DNA from: Prosopocoilus inquinatus
Taxonomy: Eukaryota > Arthropoda > Insecta > Coleoptera > Lucanidae
DNA: 64,000 nucleotides
Reading direction: 5' to 3'
Assembly (NCBI GenBank): GCA_036172665.1
Contig: CM069877.1
Location: forward strand, 26,933,001 to 26,997,000
Both the position numbers and the translations under genes were made by a program. Shown in pieces: positions 22,301-33,606 of this stretch (the stretch's first letter is position 1; each line of letters opens with the position of its first letter). The notes beneath the pieces are model-generated. The model had not been told where the DNA came from and searched no databases. It worked only from the letters and a program-made list of their open reading frames with translations.

Positions 22301-23705
22301 GGATCATGCGGAGCGCCTCCTCTTGACTTGACCAAAAATGAAAGCAATTTTTTTTGTAGTTTCAAACGGTGGCAGATTATCGCGTTAATGTTGACACACT
22401 CAGTAATAACTTTGCAGAATTTTCATATAATTGAAAGTTAAAACTAAACACGACATAGTGAATTATTTAGAGCGCCATCTCTATGTTCACTTATCTTCAT
22501 TTTCTAAAAAAGAAAGTTATTCTAATCGAACTTTAAAAACGCGATTTTGTCTTGGTTTTTTTTCTGAACCCAATTGCAAACAGAATCAATCCAATACACG
22601 ATAGTAGCAGAAATCATTCAGAGCGCCATCTCTTAGCCAAAATGGAAAACTATTTTAATGGAATAATATTTTATCGCCGCTATTTACTCATCAACAATTT
22701 TGTCTTGTAGCATTGCTTAAAAAAAATTCTGAATATTTTTTAACAATTAATTATTTTCAACGAAGTTTTTCAAAGAGGGCGCTGTCCATCCATAATATAC
22801 ACAAAATTAAAAAGAATAACGTAAAATAGATATCTTATTTAATAGACTCACAGTCGCCCCAAAGGACCCCCAGTTAATACAATTGGTTTGTAATATATTC
22901 TAGAATCTTTAATGTACAAAAGGTACATTCTTTCCAAAAAGCGGATCGAAATTTTCTCCTTTTTTATTGTTTCGCTCCCATTTGTTTTTTTTTCATGTCG
23001 ATTTTTTTACATCGTTTCAGGGTGTTTATCACTCGGTCAGGTAGACAGGCAAGCAGGTTAGTTACCTAAAGCTAATGATATTTACCAAGTATAATATAAC
23101 TTAATTACTTCTTCAATTTGTGCAGATTACTACTGGAGGAATTTCTTCGGTGTGGTTCCTCTTGACGCAATTCCAGGTGGATATTCTCCGTCTGGAAATA
23201 TGACCTACGTTGCACAATTACCTGTCTGGACTTATCCGGGCACATTCATAGGCAACATTTACGCAGGAAGAAGAGAAGCCGAACTTACTGTCGGAGGTAG
23301 AATCGTTGAGGGTGCATACGTAAAGGTCAGTTCAATTAAAAACCTAAAATAATTTATAATCAGTTTTCATTTATTATTATTTATTAGCAAGAGCTTCCAG
23401 TTTTTTATTCGGCAAGATTTTTTTTTAATTTTTAGATACTCTGCAGTCCTCGCTGGGAAACGTACAGGTGGATTGCCACAGATCCAGATGGTATGTTAAC
23501 GCTTACCCAATATCACTGGGTTATTGGAGGAGCACAGGGAACAAACCCACAGTTGGCTTATGTTGGTAGGACCATTTACGAAGGACGGTTGCAGATCGGT
23601 AGAGTTTTTCCTGGCAACAGTGCCCAAAGAGGTCTATGGCTTTTTAACAACAACGGAAATGAAGTGCGTGTTCAATCTTTCGAGCTATTGGTAGTTTCAA
23701 AATAA
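16348..23705 (+). CDS. DM9-repeat (DUF3421) secreted protein, paralogue A
   Basis: Four exons join in frame: 16348-16408 (signal peptide, MLFYLTLFVLVANTFC), 23021-23056, 23126-23325 and 23436-23705, with GT-AG borders and phases 1, 1, 0. They give 188 residues. Exon 3 carries the first DM9 unit (YYWRNFFGVVPLDAIPGGY, then MTYVAQLP and PGTFIGNIY). Exon 4 has the second (ILCSPRWETYRW, HWVIGGAQG, AYVGRTIYEG, then the YEVL-like end FELLV). DM9 proteins are lectin-like carbohydrate-binding or pathogen-recognition proteins in some invertebrates; the ligand here is unknown. There is no aerolysin-type pore domain, so it is not a full natterin toxin. Intron 1 is 6.6 kb and contains a Gypsy relic. AATAAA occurs at 23796-23801. 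The assignment of exons 1 and 2 rests on phase and on symmetry with paralogue B. Confidence 0.8.
16566..17037 (-). repeat. Gypsy 3' LTR
   Basis: Direct repeat of 19779-20220. It contains the word GTCGGCATATATGGAA, which also occurs at 16462-16478 just outside the element and at 27884-27900. The boundary at 16566 is approximate, because the two LTRs diverge near that end. Confidence 0.65.
17100..18084 (-). pseudogene. Gypsy protease end, fused RT/RNase H scraps and integrase tail
   Basis: 18084-17770 continues the protease in the same frame after one stop, with RTLLGIDFLRTAG. 17748-17425 starts like the RT N-terminus (EHRIDTGYRALIFTVPYP) and jumps directly to RNase H (FMVRTDNSNYAIGTVLFQG), so the RT palm with its YxDD box is deleted. 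17440-17100 is the integrase C-terminal region (KFSPRRDGP, ISKIVSPTSYEI, HVSHLRPYF), with stops. Gypsy family is clear; the clade is not. Confidence 0.75.
18091..19606 (-). pseudogene. Gypsy Gag and start of protease, split by a MITE
   Basis: The N-terminal Gag piece (about 19400-19560, with SFAKCTARFLGCKDD and AFVDAITVY) continues after the MITE at 18957 as ALKGLPMLLTTEAAIWWQG and on to 18091. A CCHC-type cluster is degenerate: YCRHFGHSKHMC, and CYECGAPGVVRSNC, where the His is replaced. The frame ends with the protease active site region GVAFIDTAVKQS (D-T-A) and a TAG at 18088-18090. Inactive. Confidence 0.8.
18962..19394. mobile_element. 433-bp hAT-type MITE with perfect target duplication
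   Basis: Terminal repeats TAGAGATGGG and the complement of TAGAGATTGG are flanked by the 8-bp duplication TTATAAAC (18954-18961 and 19395-19402), the hAT signature. It interrupts Gypsy gag; removing it and one duplicate rejoins the gag homology. It shares both ends (about 155 and 260 bp) with the 5.3-kb element at 33615-38953. Confidence 0.9.
19779..20220 (-). repeat. Gypsy 5' LTR
   Basis: Direct repeat of the 3' LTR; the primer-binding site lies immediately downstream on the minus strand (complement of about 19767-19778). Confidence 0.7.
20520..22830. repeat. Decayed array of GCGCCATCT-containing units
   Basis: The word GCGCCATCT or a one-base variant occurs, always in this orientation, at 20554, 21240, 21304, 21799, 22142, 22472 and 22623, plus 16521 just upstream of the Gypsy insertion. 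Surrounding bases are similar in several units, for example TTATCC, then AAGTGAAAA and TTTAATCGAA, so these are old diverged copies with irregular spacing. The reverse, AGATGGCGC, resembles the core of the insect CTCF binding site. All lie in intron 1 of the first DM9 gene. Confidence 0.55.
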
Positions 23706-24076
23706 TGTTACAATCTTGACGGCTCTAAATATCTATTGCTTTATCTTAAAAAATTGTTAATTTATGTTTTATTTATGTCATTTCATAATTATTAAAATAA
23801 ATTTTTGACTGAATGTTGCTAATCATGTTTATTAGCTGAAGACAAGTCCAAAGAGCAATTTTTACGCAAAAACTGAAAATGATGTTGATACTTGTCCTTA
23901 ACAAAAGTTTTACACATTTCAAGAAAATCGCAGTTGAAAATCGGGCAAGAAATAATCGTACATCTATGTCTTTGAGGTAGGTCAAGAAAAGGAAATTTTA
24001 TTGGAACAAAAAACGAAAATGCAATCGAGCAGTGACCTTTGCCGAAGTCGAGAAGTCAATAAAAGCGTTGTTTTTA
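23706..24076. other. 3' flank of DM9A
   Basis: Contains the probable polyadenylation signal at 23796-23801; no gene is seen. Confidence 0.5.
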
Positions 24077-25175
24077 ACGTCGCAATAAGCCGTATTACAG
24101 CTGAGCGAAAGAATTTTTTTTTTTGTGATTGTGACACATAATTTATTGCTTCATATTCTTTGGGATCAACAGTTTAGTTTGTGAAAAGTGACTGAACGAG
24201 TTAAACCTAAATACGATTACTATCTATTAAGCATTCACTATTTTTTTGCGTCAGAGTAGGCTAGTTAGGACGACACTTTTGTTGATATTACAATGAAACA
24301 TAGACGTTAGATGAAACGGTTATGTTATTTTCAATTTCAAGTTTATGATTTTAGTACACTCACACCACCATGACTGCAGTAGTAGGTACAATATTTATGA
24401 CAAAGTCGGTCGCAGATGGGCGCTTCTTCGTATTTGGCAGTATAGTCAGATTAATGGTATGGAATTGTCATAGTATTCTTCATGTCAATTTCTGGCATCT
24501 ATCAAAATTTATGTAAGCAACGTAAGGAAACGAGAACACGGCCTGCTTTGACGAGAAAAAATTGTGAATGCTTATTACATAGTATTATTACTTATTAAAA
24601 TGCCGCAATTCACGAACAGCGCGAGAACAGCATTTCAGAGGAGTATATTTATAATTCCGTCGAGAGTATTTGCGCTGATTCTGACGTGCAAACGAACACA
24701 AGAAACACTTTTTTGCCGTGCTCGTTTGTGTGTCGCTAATGATGGACACCACGTCGAACGTCTAATAGTGAACGTTTGTTTGAATGTGTTCCTCCACACA
24801 GATGATATTCGATGAGTGTGTCTTGCGTATTAGTCATTCACGCAATGTTTACTATCTACGATCAGAAAAGCAAGTCCCGTAAGGTTTCTTTTTATTTCAT
24901 GAGCGCCGAATAAAGAGCGGATAAAGGAATTTTCTTGTTGTTAAAAGCATCCCTAAAATCGAGGTCCAAAAATTCCTGTACACTAGAAACTTTGCTTTTG
25001 TAAGGACGTTTTAATGGTGATTTTAAACTTGGCTTTCTTCATGCTTCGGTTTCTTTTCGGAAGTTTATTATACATTCTATAAGACCAATATCTGTCGCCT
25101 GCTTCACCTATCTTCAATTTAATCGATGACTAAAGACTGGACGTGTAGGTCGTAAAACATCGAAAAACGCATGTA
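24077..25175. mobile_element. Dispersed repeat, inverted copy 1
   Basis: About 1.1 kb nearly identical, in opposite orientation, to 28597-29617. A third partial copy is found at 35041-35400. The longest open frame of this copy is repeated in the other, but it has no recognised protein motif and is likely fortuitous. Internal words include ATGGACACCACGTCGAACG. Confidence 0.75.
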
Positions 25176-25795
25176 CCTGATTTAGATGACTTAATTATGA
25201 TATTAGGTATTTGTTTTCTCATAGTAGGTTTTTAGAAAGGTACAGTAAAGATAAATAAGAAAAATAAACCATTAAAATTAAAGTCATTTTTCAGAATTTG
25301 GTATTAAATGAAGATAATGACTGACAAAATTTCGCATAATGACTTTCAATTTTAATGTATTGTTACGAATTTGGGAGTTCACAAATTATAGTCGTTAAAT
25401 TTAAGAACACTTAAATTACAAGCTGTCGCTTTACACAATTAACAACACAATGGTAATGAGTATCAAATAACACTTTTACATAATGTACTTTTTATTTATT
25501 CGAGGTACGAACCCTTCGCTTGCCAACTTAATAACTAAACTCCTAGCGGACCATACGGCTTTTATAGCAGAGCCCTCTTTTGCTCTAACGTAATAGGTAA
25601 CGTTGTGACGCAAGTGGCGTGACTGACGCTAAAAATAGATTTGTTTGCGCGTCACGGCTATAACAGTATTTTTTTAACTCAACTGAACCTTTTTAAGAGC
25701 CTATCATGAGAAAATAAATACATGATATCATAATTAAGTCACCCAAATCAGGTAAACGCGTTTTTCGACCTAAACGTCCGGTCTTTATTTAATGA
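25125..25795. mobile_element. 671-bp foldback element
   Basis: Left arm 25125-25230 and right arm about 25690-25795 are complements, sharing GACTTAATTATGATAT and GGTCGAAAAACGC-type words. It overlaps the end of the dispersed repeat at 24077-25175, so the two are related or nested. Non-coding. Confidence 0.6.
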
Positions 25796-26240
25796 CAAAT
25801 ACAAATTGTCATTGGTTCTACCGTTGTGTTTGTGTATATCTTCATTATTATTATTAGATGCAAGTATGTAGATACAGTATCTAAATACTTTTGAGTATCT
25901 CAGGTACTGCTAAAAAATTGTATCTGTATGTGTACATACATAGAGACAATAGTGTTGACGGAAAGACATTTTGTTAGCGACAAACAAGTGCTAAAAAAAT
26001 TTCTTCCTGTCAACACCGTTTAGAATTGTAGGACTTATAAAATTTGAGAATGATCGCCGGCCGAAACATCGTCTTAGCTTTCCTTGATAAATTAATAAAC
26101 AACTTTTTATTTCGAATTAAAAGCGTTTTAGTGACTTAAGACAAGTACTTTCTAAACTTTTATTTAGGAACTTTTCAATTAAAATTGTGAATAATTTGGT
26201 GCAGTAATCGTAGTTTCAAAAAATACACTTATTTAAAAAA

Positions 26241-27434
26241 TATACTGGGTGTCTCTAAATTCCGTGGTCATGGCTTAACCACAGATTCCTGGGCTAAAAA
26301 TAAGACGATTTAACCAAACTTACTTATATCCTTGATGGTCTCGTTAAGCCGGTATTCTTCAAAGTTCTTAAAGAAAAAAATAATTTTTCTTATAACAAAG
26401 GAAGGTTTACACCGATTTGGATGAAATTTGGTACGAGGTTCCACGAGAAGGTAAGTCACATTTACAGGCGGTTTCAGTTACTTGCAGTTAACTGCTAGTA
26501 TGAGAAACAGAGTTGCCACAACACCTATATTGCTATAACTTTTTTTGAGGTTAGGAAGATAATTTTAGTCAATAAATATTCAGAAAGAAGCACTCGATTG
26601 GTAACTTTTTTGTGTTTTTGTAACTTTTGATATTTTTTACAGTTTAGCCACAAAATAAAAAAAAATGTAAGTGACTGCAGCATTTTTTTTATTGAAAACA
26701 GGTATACGTCGCTGCCTTTTAACTGCTTAATTTATTTGTTTTGAAAAAAATCATTAATTAGTAAACTACATTAGGCATTTGTTTTTCTGTGTACAGGTTG
26801 CCAACTTGAAGTTCTAAATTTTGAAAAAAAGACATTTTAGTCTTTTAGATTTTTTTATATTCTGACTAAACCGTGACAGATAGCAAAGTTGGCCAAGATC
26901 CATAAAAGGTTACTAATGAATAACTCTTTCCGAAAATAAATTAGTTATAGACACATAAGACACTAGAGAATATCCGTTTTCCATAAGTAACTCTGCAGCC
27001 ATTTAGATTTTCTTATTTTGTGACTAAACCGTAAGAAATATCAAAAGTTACAAAGACACGAAAAAGTTATCGAGCTATCGAGTTCTTTTTTCTAAAATTT
27101 ATTAAGTAAAGTTATTTTCCTAACCTCAAAAAAGTTATCGCAAGATATGTATTGTGGCAACCTTGTTTGTCACAGTAACGGTAAACTGCAAGTAACTAAA
27201 ACCACCTGTAAATGTGACTTATCTGCTTGTGGAACCTTATACCAAATTTCATCCAAATCGGTTCAAGCGTTCATTTGTTATAAGAAAAAATAATTTTTTT
27301 TTTCAAGAACTTTAAAGAAGAATACCGGCTTAACGAGACCATTATGGATATAGATAAGTTTAGTTAAATCGTCTTATTTTGAACTAAGGAATCTGTAGTT
27401 AAGTCACGTCCACGGAATTTAGAGACAGCCTGTA
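26241..27434. mobile_element. 1.19-kb foldback element
   Basis: Arms of about 450 bp are complements; outer ends are TATACTGGGTGTCTCTAAAT and the complement of TGTACAGGCTGTCTCTAAAT. The loop is about 300 nt. It lies upstream of the second DM9 gene. Non-coding. Confidence 0.8.
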
Positions 27435-27694
27435 CATTGTTTGCAGACATCAACAAAAATCGTAAAAATAGCTGCAAAATGCTAAACATTATATGAAATA
27501 TAAACAATTTTTGTGTGTCTGTCAACAAGTATACCTACTTAAAATATTTAATTATTAAAGTACAATTATTCTAGCTGATCTAGACAGTACAGCTGTATTT
27601 AATAACAATGAGAAAAACAGATGTAAAATATATTTTACATCTGGAAGATTGGTATACATATGAGAAAGTATTTAGCATTTGATATCATTTCACA

Positions 27695-30056
27695 ATGTAT
27701 AATAAGAGAGTTCTGTTTCCTTTGCTCCTTTGTGCTTCTTGTGCAAATGTAAAAACTTGTACGTATAATTTTTAAATACACTAAACACTAATACTGACAA
27801 ACTCTAATGAATGTTCTAATTTCCCATGATTTTTAAGAAAACAAAAAAAAATATTTAAAGAATTTGAATTTATAAACAGAGCAAAGTCGGCATATATGGA
27901 ATACCCATTGTTTGGGCCGTTATAAATTCTGAACTAAGATACTAAATACTGAAATATTTTAATTAAAAATACTTTATGTTGTTTTCTCGCGGTTGCATAA
28001 AATAAATTTAAGAAATATATATTTTTCGGGAAAATTCTGCAACAAATTTAAAAAGTTTATATACAGTGTCTGTCAAATGGGATTTTTTTTTATCGATTTT
28101 TATAAAATTTATTGAGGCTGAACGCTTTAATAATTCTGTTTAAATTAGAAATTATATTCTAGTAATAACCGAAATAAACTTTTCAGATTCCATATATCCA
28201 GAGAAAGTAGGAAATCAAGCAGGTGAGTTTTAGTTATTTGATTTCAGCAAAACTCAAACAATTTTCTGCATAGATTACTACTGGAGGGATTATTTTGGGG
28301 TATTGCCAAAGGATGCAGTGCCAGGTGGATACGACAAAACCGGAAATGTCACGTACATTGGGCAGTTAGCGGCGCCATCAACAGAAGTAGGAATATTTCC
28401 TGGAAATATATACCTCGGACAAAAAGCAGCCATGTCATGTCCCGGAAAAACAATCACGGACGACACATACGTAAAAGTAAGCATTATATGCAGAATAAAA
28501 TAAATAATCAAACAAACAATTTTTTGTAACATTTCAAAAGAACTGTAACAAACATTTATATTTTATATTTTATTCTTTTATTCTATGTTAAAAGAATGCG
28601 TTTTTCAATTTTTTACGACCTACACGTTCAGCCTTTAGTAATCAATTAAACATGGTGAAGGTGAAGTTGGCGTCAGATATTGGTCTTATAGAATGTATAA
28701 TAAACTTCCGAAAAGAAACCGAAGCATGAAGAAAGCCAAGTTTAAAATCACCATTAAAACGTCCTTACAAAAGCAAAGTTTCTAGTGTACAGGAATTTTT
28801 GGACCTCGATTTTAGGGATGCTTTTAACAACAAGAAAATTCCTTTATCCGCTCTTTATTCGGCGCTCATGAAATAAAAAGAAACCTTACGGGACTTGCTT
28901 TTCTGATCGTAGATAGTAAACATTGCGTGAATGACTAATACGCAAGACACACTCATCGAATATCATCTGTGTGGAGGAACACATTCAAACAAACGTTCAC
29001 TATTAGACGTTCGACGTGGTGTCCATCATTAGCGACACACAAACGAGCACGGCAAAAAAGTGTTTCTTGTGTTCGTTTGCACGTCAGAATCAGCGCAAAT
29101 ACTCTCGACGGAATTATAAATATACTCCTCTGAAATGCTGTTCTCGCGCTGTTCGTGAATTGCGGCATTTTAATAAGTAATAATACTATGTAATAAGCAT
29201 TCACAATTTTTTCTCGCAAAGCAGGCCGTGTTTTCGTTTCCTTAGGTTGCTTACATAAATTTTGATAGATGCCAGAAATTGACATGAAGAACACTATGAC
29301 AATTCCACACCAGTAATCTGACTATACTGCCAAATACGAAGAAGCGCCCATCTGCGACCGACTTTGTTGTAAATGTCATAAATAATGTACCTACTACTGC
29401 AGTCATGGTGGTGTTTAATAAGTAATTTAATAAGTAATAATACTACGTAGAAAGTAATCGTATTTTGCTTTAACTTAGTTTTTAACAGTTTAGTTGCTTT
29501 TCACAAACTAAACTGTTAATCTCAAAGAATACGGAGCAATAAATTATGTGTCATAATCATAAAAAATGAACCAAATTCTTTCGTTCAGTTATAGTAAGAC
29601 TTACTACGACGTTAAAAACTTTTGTCAAGGACATATAAGTTCAATCGCTCCCATTTATGGTGATATACCTGGTATATTAAAAGAATGTATTGCATATATC
29701 AGCGTACACTCTGTTTTGACAGGAACTATATCTAAATGTATATAAAGAAGTTTTTGTTTTATTTGTGAATCTCGTGGAACATATTGTTTCAGATTCTCTG
29801 CAGTAATCCCTCAAATAAATTTGAATGGAAAGCAACCACTGCAGATGATAGCCGCTTACTTACCGACTATCACTGGGTAATAGGGGGATCACAATATACA
29901 TATGCGACTTATATTGGCAGAGCTCATTTTGAAGGTGAAGTCCAAATTGGCAGAGTTTTCGACAGCTCGAGTAACAATAGGGGTTTATGGATCTGCAAGA
30001 AAGCCGGGAAAGAACTATCATTTAATTCCTTCGAGTTATTAGTTTTGGCCAGATAA
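27695..30056 (+). CDS. DM9-repeat (DUF3421) secreted protein, paralogue B
   Basis: Exons 27695-27758 (signal peptide MYNKRVLFPLLLCASC), 28187-28222, 28274-28476 and 29793-30056 join in frame with phases 1, 1, 0 and encode 188 residues, the same total as paralogue A. Exon 2 is 36 nt in both genes and ends CAAGCAG or CAAGCAG-like before YYWRD/N. DM9 unit 1: YYWRDYFGVLPKDAVPGGY, VTYIGQLA, FPGNIYLG. Unit 2: ILCSNPSNKFEW, YHWVIGGSQ, ATYIGRAHFEGEVQIGRVF and the closing FELLV. It is expected to be a secreted sugar-binding or recognition protein; no pore-forming domain is present. Exon 1 is the least certain part, because its donor is GTACGT and no TATA box is obvious. Intron 3 holds an inverted copy of the repeat at 24077-25175. 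Confidence 0.8.
27880..28060. repeat. Diverged fragment of the Gypsy LTR family
   Basis: It matches, in opposite orientation, the start of the LTRs at 16566-17037 and 19779-20220, including GTCGGCATATATGGAATAC and AAATTCTGAACTAAGAT. It lies in intron 1 of DM9B, so both paralogues carry this family in the same intron. Confidence 0.55.
28597..29617. mobile_element. Dispersed repeat, inverted copy 2
   Basis: Reverse-orientation copy of 24077-25175, located in intron 3 of DM9B. High similarity across about 1 kb suggests recent activity or gene conversion. Confidence 0.75.
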
Positions 30057-30997
30057 TTGCAAAATTTTCCAGAATTTTTGACGAACGTTCTCGCAAATAC
30101 ATCAGAATTTCTCTTATACTAATAAGTAAATAATATTTATAAAAGGAACATATGTATTTATTATTCTTAAATGTATATCTAACATATCTTTAATTCTAGC
30201 AGTTTTTAATACACAAGATCTGTAGAGGGCTATTTACATAAACAGTTGATTAAGCTTTTAAGGAAGAAGTTTAAATTAAAAAATTTACTTTGCAGACGTA
30301 GGTACTTGATAAAGAAGTAAAAAACTATTCAAATAAAATAAAATTGGTTTTCAGTCACTTCCGGTTACGCCAGAAATTGCTTTCAACTAGTTATTTTAGG
30401 TGACGTGCTATAATTTTTTACGTTTATAAATGCTGCACGCAAAAGTTAGAGAGCTGGGTAGTATCCGGATAATTCGGTATCCAGATAAAGTATTCTGTTA
30501 CTGTTTGTGTATCCGAAGTCTGTGCCGGAATCCTTTATCCTGTAGGACACATCTCTGAAGCCACTGCTATTTTTATATTCAAAATCAGTTGTTTTTAAAT
30601 TATAGTTAAATTATTCAAATTTAAAATTATGAAAGTGAAAATGAAATATTTAATTTTGTTTAAAATATTAAAGTAAATGTAAAAAAAAACATTTAAACAT
30701 GTATTCAGTATCAATAGCTAGAAAATATTTGTTTAGAAACAAACTAAATTAAACATCCTGAATGATAAAAAGTTAATATTTTAATTATTTTATTATATTT
30801 TAACCAGAAGCGTCACAAAACGGTGTTAATTGTGTTTAAGAAATAATGGATAAATAATTTGAGCATTCTTTATAACTCTCTTTTGTTTTGTTTTTGTTTT
30901 GTAAATAACAGCAACCTGTATTTTTCCTCGCTTGCTTAATTTAAAATAAAAATATGATATTTTTTTAATATTTTTGATTTAGAAATGGGTTGTGATT
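30057..30997. other. Intergenic AT-rich stretch after DM9B
   Basis: No gene. Around 30352 is the word CACTTCCGGTTACGCC, also found near 32083 and, as a variant, in the palindrome 7301-8376. Near 30450-30560, iterated ATCCGGATAA/TATCC words suggest an old DNA-transposon end. Confidence 0.4.
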
Positions 30998-31110
30998 AGT
31001 GTCGGGCGATATTTTCTAAAGTATCGATACTAGGAATCGATACGTATCGGTCTTAAATATATCGATTCATAGCATTCATACTTTATAAAGTATCGATATT
31101 CGTGATACCG
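30998..31110. repeat. Cluster of TATCGATA words at a possible hAT end
   Basis: TAGTGTCGGGCGATA at 30998 resembles a hAT terminal repeat. Four to five ATCGATA or TATCGAT words follow within 100 bp, like subterminal transposase sites. They also match the DREF/DRE core TATCGATA. No second terminus was found. Confidence 0.4.
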
Positions 31111-31629
31111 ATACAAGATTTTTTTAACCCAAAAGAAAGGTGAGGTTGTATAATTTGAAAGATGATTTCATATTGTATCTCTGTTTGAATAATTATGTAC
31201 ATATTTCCTGTACAAAATAAATCCGATAAAGAAAACCTACTGAAACATTGAGAAAAAGGAGACACAGTATCTAAAAGCAGACATTTCAAATAGTTGGAAA
31301 ACACGATAATTCTCCCGAAAAAAATATTCAAACGATACAGATTTTAAAATTGCGACTTTGCCACAGTTTTCAAATTTACCCACGCTTACGCGTGCTTACT
31401 TTAGCGAGATTTTCCACTCGAACGAGTCAAATTTCCAAGCATATGCGTGTTTAATTGAATCGGTGAGAAAAAGAACAGTACGTCCAAACACACAAATTTT
31501 GGGGAAATAAAAAAATATGTTTATTTAGTTTCTTATGCTTCTTACCGCTTCGGTGTACAGACAAATTGTAGTGCATTATTTTAGAAGTCCTTTCAACTAA
31601 AAATAAAATTTGTTAGTTTACACATTTCT

Positions 31630-32635
31630 CATACAGAGTATCCCATGTTGAGTGGCCTATTAACAATTTTCAGGGAAAGGAACACACAAATACTCACCCA
31701 TTAGATAATTTGGTGTGACCCTTGTAGATATTTATAAACTCTATGAAGATTTCGACTATATATAATATAATATATAATTTTCTCCAACATGGTCTTTTAC
31801 ATTTATAACCTTAAGAGTTCTTTTTTATCATGGTTATGTAATCTAATTTGATTTGGTGGGAAGAGTCAAATATCATGTTTCAATAGTCAAATTATATCAA
31901 CTTGCGAGCGGTAAAAATCAGAAAAAATTATATATTTTTCATTTATTTATAGTACTTGACCCGTGGCACATTTCTACATACCTTTTAACGCAAATTTGAC
32001 CCATTGGTAAGAAAAGGTTCAAAAATGTTGTTCCTAGGAGGAAATGGTCTCTCAGACTAAAATATTTTCACTTTTATATCACTTCCGGTTATGCCGGATT
32101 ATTTTAATTAGAATGCTATATTTTTTGTTGCAAATTTCAATTCTACACTTTATTTGAAGGAAAAGGTTGAATGAAATTACTCGGCCAATTCTTCTTTTTG
32201 TGGGTTATTACAACCTTTCCCTATTAACAGTACCGGTCATAAAGAAAACATTTTTTTACACTTTATTCTAAGTAAAAATTGTTAAGGTTTGCTTACACTT
32301 AAATGCAACGGTTTTTGAGATATTTTCAAATTTCTTAAAAGTTATTTCGGTGACCTTTCATTTAAGAGAATATACTTATAATTGTATCATATTTCAAGAT
32401 TCAAATTGCCTGTCGTTTGAGAAAAGAATGTTCGGCCTTTCAAATCATATCCTAATTATCTCTAAAAAATTTACAGGATGAGCAAAATATGGTGTCGAAC
32501 ATTGTTATGTTTAACTGTTCAAAACTCAGTTTTCGTAAATAGTACACCCAGCATATTCTTGCATCATGAGATATAGAATCAAATTATACATCGATTAGCA
32601 TTAATAGACCACTCAACTTGGCATACCCTGTATAT
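31630..32635. mobile_element. 1.0-kb element with 30-bp inverted ends
   Basis: Ends are ATACAGAGTATCCCATGTTG and the complement of ATACAGGGTATGCCAAGTTG, continuing with GAGTGGCCTATTAA. The interior is not palindromic and has no coding motif. The termini belong to the TATACAGGGTGTCC type seen elsewhere in the window. Confidence 0.6.
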
Positions 32636-33606
32636 TCACAAAACACAAATTTGGACTTGTACAGTTCTTCTTCTTCTTCTTCTAAAATTCTAAAAAATAA
32701 AACAGAACGACGTGGTAAAGCATACTTTTTTCAACAGAAATATAAAAATAATTAGATTTGATTACTAGCATCATCACCCTCGATGGTCCATATTAGTCGT
32801 TGGTCAGAATGTTATAAGATAACAAAACTCTAGCTGTTCTTCACCTACGTAATTTATTATCTGTTTTATATAATGTTGTTCCTTTACACGTAAACAACGT
32901 TTGGCTCCTTTTACATGTAAACAATGTGTAGATAATGTAGACAACGTACACAATGTAGATAATCATTGTTCGTTGAAATTCCCAGTTGAGGTTATTTTTT
33001 CTATAGTGCATCGATTTTCGTTTATTTTCGTTTCGGAATGAAATGTATCAGACATCAAAATTACTGAAATCAGTCGAAATGTCTTTAAAACGTTACATCT
33101 CAAAACAAATGAAAATCGGATTACAACTTCTAGGTTCTTTTCTTTTGTATTGGCGGGAAGAATAAACTTCTGCAGTTTGGTTCATTTCTTCCGACTCATC
33201 CTGTATATATGAAATATGTTGAAGCCTCATTTAGCTCACCTTAAAATAACCTGATAAACAAATTCGTTAAAAAAAATATTAAAAAAAAAATTCACGAAGT
33301 GTTCCATTAAAAAAAAGTTATAGATGGTACAAATAAATTGAGACATCCTGTATATTTCAAAATAATCTTAGATTATGCGGAACTTGTAGATACGAAACTT
33401 TTATATAAAACGTATTTTCGTATATTCAGTAGGAACAGTGTTGAAAAAATCCCGTTGAATAACATTCTGTATAGTATGGGTATGTGAAAAAAATACATTT
33501 TCCGCATTTATATCAATGACGAATTTAATTTCAAGTGTTTTTTACGAAAACTGATGTAAAATAAACGCAGAAAAGTAAAGTAGGTTTTCTTTACTGGATT
33601 CACTGA
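32636..33606. other. AT-rich stretch without a gene
   Basis: Contains a short (CTT)n run near 32661-32681 and CCTGTATAT words that look like scattered transposon ends. Nothing coding. Confidence 0.4.

Noticed and set aside
16348..30056. DM9 genes as natterin-type toxins
   Set aside because: Only DM9 repeats and a signal peptide are present; no aerolysin-like pore-forming domain is encoded.
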